DNA of 64,000 nucleotides, taken from Methylobacterium sp. GTDB lineage: Bacteria; Pseudomonadota; Alphaproteobacteria; Rhizobiales; Beijerinckiaceae. A program made the translations under genes and the position numbers. Location: NCBI RefSeq assembly GCF_019745455.1, contig NZ_JAIETD010000017.1:1-64000 (forward strand), read 5' to 3'. Shown here one piece after another: positions 59,090-64,000 of this stretch. Numbering within the stretch: position 1 is the first letter of the stretch; every line of letters starts with the position of its first letter. The notes under the pieces were generated by a model that searched no databases, was not told the DNA's origin, and was given only the letters and a program-made list of their open reading frames with translations.

Positions 59090-60708
59090 GCGCTCAGGAC
59101 GACCTTCGGGTCCAGGACGGCGCCTCGGACCGCGACGGGCTCATCCATCCCGAGATCGCCAAACCCGCCGACGAGAGTGCACGTAGCCAGGACGGGCGCC
59201 GCCTCGACCATGCCGAAGCGACGACGAAGCCACTGAGCGCGGAACCGCAGGCGGCGAGGGCGCGCGAGCCGCAGCCGCGCGGCGCCAAGATCCGCGGCGA
59301 CCGTCCGATCGATCAGGCAGAGGCTGCCGAGCGCTTCCTCGCCGCTCCGCTGCATCAGAAGGCCCACGACGAGCGCCTGTGGGACCTGCGCAAGAAGCGC
59401 GACACCGCCGCCTTCGGCATCCCCGAATGGGAGGAGCTGCGCGAGCTCGCCTCGCAGATCAAGGCGCATACCCTCTCGCGCCTCGACGAGTACCTCGAAC
59501 AATTCGAGGCGCAGGCCAAGGCCAACGGCGTCCATGTCCACTGGGCGGCCGACGGGGCTGCGCATAACCGCATCGTCCACGGCATCCTCAAGGATCACGG
59601 CGCCAGGAGCCTGATCAAGTCGAAGTCCATGCTCACCGAGGAATGCGGTTTTCGCCATTACATGGCGACGACGGGAATCGAGGTGATCGAGACCGATCTC
59701 GGCGAGCGCATCCAGCAGCTCGACAACGAGGAGCCGAGCCACGTCGTGGTGCCGGCGGTCCACAAGACCCGCTTCGATGTCGCCGCGGTCTTCGCCAAGA
59801 CCATGGGCACCGATCCCGAGAACGACGACGCCCGCTATCTCGCAGAGAGCCAGCGCATGCACACGCGCCCGCTCATCCTCGAGGCCGATGCGGGGCTGAC
59901 CGGCTGCAACTTCGCCATCGCCGAGACCGGCACGGTGGTGACCTGCACCAACGAGGGCAATGCCGACCTCTCCGGCAATGTACCGAAGCTCCTGATCCAC
60001 TCGATCGGCATCGAGAAGCTGATCCCCCGCATCGAGCATCTCGGCGTGTTCCTGCGCCTTCTCGCGCGCTCGGCGCTCGGATCGCCGATCACGCAATACA
60101 CCTCGCATTTCCGGAAGCCCCGGCCGGGGACCGAGATGCACATGGTGCTGGTCGATAACGGCCGCTCGGAACGCCTCGGGATGGAGGAGTTCTGGACCTC
60201 GCTCAAATGCATCCGCTGCGGCGCCTGCATGAACACTTGTCCGGTCTACCGGCGCAGCGGGGGCCTCTCCTACGGAGCGACCTATTCCGGCCCGATCGGG
60301 CTGATCATCGATCCGACCTTCAACAAGCGGAAATACTCGACCCTGCCGTTCTCTTCGACGATGAACGGCTCCTGCACCAATGTCTGCCCGGTCAAGATCA
60401 ACATCCACGAGCAGATCTTCGCCTGGCGAAAGGTGCTCGCCGAGGAGCATCAGATCCCGCTCCTGAAGCAGGGAATGATGAAGGCGGCGGGTCAGGTCCT
60501 GAGCCGCCCGGCGGCCTACCGCGCCGCGATCGGAGCGGCGGATTCCGCCTTACGGGCGCTGCCGCGCTTTGCCGTCTACAACCCGCTCAACACCTGGGGG
60601 AAGGGCCGCGAGATGCCCGACGTGCCACGCCAGAGCTTTCACGCCTGGTACAAGCAGAACCGGATGGGCAAGAAGAACGACATGGGCAAGAAGGACGCCC
60701 TTCGTTGA
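59086..60708 (+). CDS. lutB: iron-sulfur lactate utilisation protein B
   Basis: HYMATTGIEVIETDLGERIQQLDNEEPSHVVVPAVHKTR...CIRCGACMNTCPVYRR...NGSCTNVCPVKINIHEQIF; ATGA overlap with lutA. Confidence 0.93.
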   Translation: MSAQDDLRVQDGASDRDGLIHPEIAKPADESARSQDGRRLDHAEATTKPLSAEPQAARAREPQPRGAKIRGDRPIDQAEAAERFLAAPLHQKAHDERLWDLRKKRDTAAFGIPEWEELRELASQIKAHTLSRLDEYLEQFEAQAKANGVHVHWAADGAAHNRIVHGILKDHGARSLIKSKSMLTEECGFRHYMATTGIEVIETDLGERIQQLDNEEPSHVVVPAVHKTRFDVAAVFAKTMGTDPENDDARYLAESQRMHTRPLILEADAGLTGCNFAIAETGTVVTCTNEGNADLSGNVPKLLIHSIGIEKLIPRIEHLGVFLRLLARSALGSPITQYTSHFRKPRPGTEMHMVLVDNGRSERLGMEEFWTSLKCIRCGACMNTCPVYRRSGGLSYGATYSGPIGLIIDPTFNKRKYSTLPFSSTMNGSCTNVCPVKINIHEQIFAWRKVLAEEHQIPLLKQGMMKAAGQVLSRPAAYRAAIGAADSALRALPRFAVYNPLNTWGKGREMPDVPRQSFHAWYKQNRMGKKNDMGKKDALR

Positions 60709-61310
60709 GCGCCCGCGAGACCACCCTTGCCACGATCCGGAAGAATCGCCCGGCAGGCGACCATCCGCTGCCGGAGATTCCGCTTTTCGCTCCTCTCGTC
60801 GGCGACGACCTCGTGGCCGAGTTCGGCGAGCGCCTCAAGCGGATGGGCGGGCGGGTCGCCGATGTCGTCCCCGGCGAGGACCCGTTCGCCTCGGTCCGCG
60901 AGCGGTTGGAGACGGCCAAGGTGATCGCCTCGACCGTGCCGGAGATCACCGGCAACCGCGACCTGGCGCGGGTGGCCCTGCCTAGGGACCTCGCCGATGT
61001 CGATGTCGCCGTCGTGCGGGCCGTGTTCGGTGTCGCCGAGACAGGGTCGGTGCTGTTCACTCAAGAGCAGTTGCAGGTGAACTCGGTCGCCTATCTCGCC
61101 CAGCACCTCGTGGTGTTGCTCGATCCGGCCGACATCCTCGACACAATCCAGACCGCCTACCGCCGCCCGGATTTTGCCCAGGCCAGCTATGCCGTGCTCC
61201 ATACGGGCCCTTCGGCCACGGCGGACATCGAGGGCGTGCTGATCCACGGCGCTCAAGGCGTGCGATCGCTCACCGTCATCCTGCTGCCGCGGAACTCAGC
61301 CGAGCAATGA
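60705..61310 (+). CDS. lutC: lactate utilisation protein C
   Basis: LUD domain: DVAVVRAVFGVAETGSVLFTQEQLQVNSVAYLAQHLVVLLDPADIL...YAVLHTGPSATADIEGVLIHGAQGVRSLTVILL; TTG start (TTGA overlap with lutB). Confidence 0.9.
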   Translation: MSARETTLATIRKNRPAGDHPLPEIPLFAPLVGDDLVAEFGERLKRMGGRVADVVPGEDPFASVRERLETAKVIASTVPEITGNRDLARVALPRDLADVDVAVVRAVFGVAETGSVLFTQEQLQVNSVAYLAQHLVVLLDPADILDTIQTAYRRPDFAQASYAVLHTGPSATADIEGVLIHGAQGVRSLTVILLPRNSAEQ

Positions 61311-61390
61311 CGCCTTTGCACGGCTGAGGCTCGGTCCTTGCTTCGTTCGGCAGGACTAGGCGCGCGGGATCATCGAAGGGGACGGGGTGG

Positions 61391-62254
61391 ATGGTGCGAT
61401 ATAGGCTGGGCTGTTCTCTTTCCTACAACGTACTCGCCGACACGACCTTCATCTTCAATCTTGAGGTGGCCCGGCTGAGGAGTCTCGAGATTTTGAGCGA
61501 GACGCTGACGCTGAAGCCCGACCTGAAGCGGGAGGTCTACACGACACCCGACCTCCTGAACCGCTATCTCGGCGTGAACGTGCCGACCGGGCCGTTCTCG
61601 CTGGAATACGAGGCCGAGGTCGAGCTCACGGTCCATCGCGCCGACCCGGCGACGATCGACGAGACGCCGATCGGGAAGCTCCCCCTCGACATCCTGCCAT
61701 TCCTGCTCCCGAGCCGCTTCGTCTCGTCGGATCGGCTCACGCCCTTCGCGCAGGCCGAGTTCGGCGCGCTGCCGAAGGGGCATCAGCGCGTCAGCGCGAT
61801 CTGCAACTGGATTCACGACCACATCACCTACCAGCCAGGAACGAGCGACGGCGAGACCACCGCCGACGAGAGCCTGCTGAAGCGTGCCGGGGTCTGCCGG
61901 GACTTCGCCCATATCGGCACCGCCTTCTGCCGGGCGCTCGGTATCCCAGCCCGGTTCGTGAGCTGCTACGCCCACGGCCTCGTCCCGAGCGATTTCCACG
62001 CCGTGTTCGAGGCCTATCTCGACGGGCGCTGGTGGCTGTTCGACGCCACGCGTCAGGCCGATCTCGACGGCCTCGTGCGCATCGGCGTCGGGCGGGACGC
62101 GGCCGAGATCGCGTTCTCGACGCCCTACGGCAACATGCAGCCGGTCAACCAGCAGATCCGGATCGTCCGCTCCGATGGCCAGGGCAGCCCGCCTCAGCGT
62201 ACGGTCGACGCGATCTCGACCGAGGTGCCTGCGCCGAATGCCGGGGCGGCTTAG
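61391..62254 (+). CDS. transglutaminase-like family protein
   Basis: LLKRAGVCRDFAHIGTAFCRALGIPARFVSCYAHGL...DFHAVFEAYLDGRWWLFDATRQ: C/H/D transglutaminase-core triad. Confidence 0.92.
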   Translation: MVRYRLGCSLSYNVLADTTFIFNLEVARLRSLEILSETLTLKPDLKREVYTTPDLLNRYLGVNVPTGPFSLEYEAEVELTVHRADPATIDETPIGKLPLDILPFLLPSRFVSSDRLTPFAQAEFGALPKGHQRVSAICNWIHDHITYQPGTSDGETTADESLLKRAGVCRDFAHIGTAFCRALGIPARFVSCYAHGLVPSDFHAVFEAYLDGRWWLFDATRQADLDGLVRIGVGRDAAEIAFSTPYGNMQPVNQQIRIVRSDGQGSPPQRTVDAISTEVPAPNAGAA

Positions 62255-62297
62255 GGCACACCTCGCCGAGAGGCCAACGCAAGGAGACCGTGAGCGC

Positions 62298-63680
62298 ATG
62301 CCCTACCGTCACGTCGTCGGCCCCAAGACCCACGTCTTCGCCGACCTCGCCACGTTGATGGCCAAAGCGACACCGGTTCGCTCGGGCGATCGGCTGGCCG
62401 GCATCGCGGCCGAGACCGCCGAGGAAGGCATGGCGGCGCGCTGGGCGCTCGCCGACGTCACCCTATCCGAGATCCTGGCCAAGCCCCTCATTCCCTATGA
62501 GGACGACGACGTCACCCGCCTCATCCTCGACACGCACGATGCCGAGGCCTTCGCCGAGATCGCGCATCTCACGGTCGGCGATTTTCGCGAGTTCCTGATC
62601 AAGGCATCGCCCGAGACCCTGACCCGGATCGCCCCCGGCATCACGCCCGAGATCGCCGCGGCTGTCTCGAAGATCATGCGCAACCAGGACCTGATCCTCG
62701 TCGCCCGGAAGTGCCGCGTCGTCACGAAGTTCCGCAACACGATCGGGCTGCCCGGTCGCCTCTCGGTGCGGTTGCAGCCGAACCACCCGACCGACGATGC
62801 GGCCGGCATCACGGCCGCCATCGTCGACGGCCTGTCCTATGGCTGCGGCGACGCCGTGATCGGCCTCAACCCGGCCTCGGATTCCATCTCGACCTTGAGC
62901 GGCTTGCTTCACCTCTTCGACGACCTGATCCAGCGCCTCGCGATCCCGACGCAGGGCTGCATCCTGACCCATGTGACGACGACGATCGACGCGATGAATC
63001 GCGGCCTGCCGGTCGATCTCGTGTTCCAGTCGATCGCCGGCACGCAAGCCGCCAATGCGAGCTTCGGCGTCACTCTGCCGATCCTCAAGGAGGCGCATGA
63101 GGCGGCCCTCGCCCTCAAGCGCGGGACGGTCGGCGACAACTGCATGTACTTCGAGACCGGCCAGGGCTCGGCGCTCTCGGCCAACGCCCATCACGGCATC
63201 GACCAGCAGACGCTTGAGGCTCGTGCCTATGCGGTGGCCCGGCCGTTCCGGCCGCTTCTGGTCAACACCGTCGTCGGCTTCATCGGGCCCGAATACCTCT
63301 ACGACGGCAAGGAGATCATCCGGGCAGGCCTGGAGGACCACTTCTGCGGCAAGCTCATGGGCCTGCCGCTCGGCTGCGACGTTTGCTACACCAACCATGC
63401 CGAAGCCGACCAGAACGACATGGATACGCTCCTGACGCTGCTCGGGGCGGCAGGCTGCACCTTCGTCATGGGCATTCCCGGCGCCGACGACGTGATGCTG
63501 AACTACCAATCCACCTCGTTCCACGACTCGCTCTACATCCGCGAAGTGCTGGGCCTGAAGCGCGCCCCGGAATTCGAGGCCTGGCTCGAACAGATCGGGC
63601 TCACCGATGCCGAGGGCACGCTCCTGCCGGAAGGCCCGAGCGCCCGCCTCATCGCCGCGGCACCGGGCCTGGCCGCATGA
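62298..63680 (+). CDS. eutB: ethanolamine ammonia-lyase large subunit
   Basis: FADLATLMAKATPVRSGDRLAGIAAETAEEGMAARWALADVTLSEIL...LPGRLSVRLQPNHPTDDAAGI...MGIPGADDVMLNYQSTSFHD. ATG at 62298. Confidence 0.96.
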   Translation: MPYRHVVGPKTHVFADLATLMAKATPVRSGDRLAGIAAETAEEGMAARWALADVTLSEILAKPLIPYEDDDVTRLILDTHDAEAFAEIAHLTVGDFREFLIKASPETLTRIAPGITPEIAAAVSKIMRNQDLILVARKCRVVTKFRNTIGLPGRLSVRLQPNHPTDDAAGITAAIVDGLSYGCGDAVIGLNPASDSISTLSGLLHLFDDLIQRLAIPTQGCILTHVTTTIDAMNRGLPVDLVFQSIAGTQAANASFGVTLPILKEAHEAALALKRGTVGDNCMYFETGQGSALSANAHHGIDQQTLEARAYAVARPFRPLLVNTVVGFIGPEYLYDGKEIIRAGLEDHFCGKLMGLPLGCDVCYTNHAEADQNDMDTLLTLLGAAGCTFVMGIPGADDVMLNYQSTSFHDSLYIREVLGLKRAPEFEAWLEQIGLTDAEGTLLPEGPSARLIAAAPGLAA

Positions 63681-64000
63681 CCGGCGAGGATCCCTGGGCG
63701 CGCCTCGCGCGCCTGACACCCGCCCGCATCGGCCTCGGGCGCGCCGGTGCCGGCCTGCCGACCCGCGAGGTGTTGGCCTTCGGCCTCGCCCATGCCCAGG
63801 CCCGCGACGCAGTCCATACGCCGATGGATGCGGAGGAGGTGGCGAAGGGCATAGCGGCACTCGGCTTCGACACCTCGGTCCTCGCCTCCGCGGCGCCCGA
63901 CCGGGCCACCTATCTGCGCCGGCCGGATCTCGGCCGCACTCTGGGCGAGGAGAGCCGCGACGCCCTGGCGGCGGTGCCGTCCGAACCTGTCGACCTCGCC
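63677..64000 (+). CDS. eutC: ethanolamine ammonia-lyase small subunit (truncated by window edge)
   Basis: MTGEDPWARLARLTPARIGLGRAGAGLPTREVLAFGLAHAQARDAVHTPMDAEEV; ATGA overlap with eutB. Confidence 0.95.
   Translation, partial: MTGEDPWARLARLTPARIGLGRAGAGLPTREVLAFGLAHAQARDAVHTPMDAEEVAKGIAALGFDTSVLASAAPDRATYLRRPDLGRTLGEESRDALAAVPSEPVDLA

Noticed and set aside
1-64000. Mobile elements, prophage, tRNA/rRNA genes
   Set aside because: No transposase, integrase, phage structural protein, or cloverleaf/rRNA-like sequence recognised by eye; tRNAscan/Infernal would be needed to exclude them fully.

Overview
64 kb of high-GC alphaproteobacterial chromosome. Gene content and order resemble Methylobacterium/Methylorubrum; that is inference from protein families, no search was run. 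Almost all of it is protein-coding. I recognise no rRNA, tRNA, CRISPR array, prophage or transposase. From left to right: an ABC-F ATPase (cut by the window edge); a Crp/Fnr regulator with a PotABC-like ABC importer lacking a binding protein; an AsmA-like protein; a 3-oxoacid CoA-transferase pair; a putative secreted papain-like protein; a tandem glycine riboswitch followed by gcvT-gcvH-gcvP; a ~19 kb exopolysaccharide locus (~16.7-35 kb) with Wzz/GumC, heparinase-like lyase, WecB, WecC, TagA/WecG, flippase, JmjC/cupin-like protein, CelD-like GNAT, two GT4s, AsnB, VpsF-like polymerase and GH5; the DUF4167-prmC-prfA-ptsP-lysC block opposite ubiG; a quinone oxidoreductase with a 1-nt frameshift; an OPT transporter; a methyltransferase + EgtD-like pair; three tiny disordered-protein genes; a CYP152-type P450 peroxygenase; a PBP1A with an apparent C-terminal SNase-like domain; isochorismatase and PoxB-like enzymes; a HigBA-like toxin-antitoxin pair; lutABC; a transglutaminase-like protein; and eutB-eutC (cut by the edge). 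The most interesting items are the EPS locus (predicted amidated aminouronic polymer with its own lyase, hydrolase and a JmjC-like protein), the PBP1A-SNase fusion, the degenerate Walker A in the Wzz/BY-kinase-like protein, the papain-like protein, and the disordered small-protein operon.
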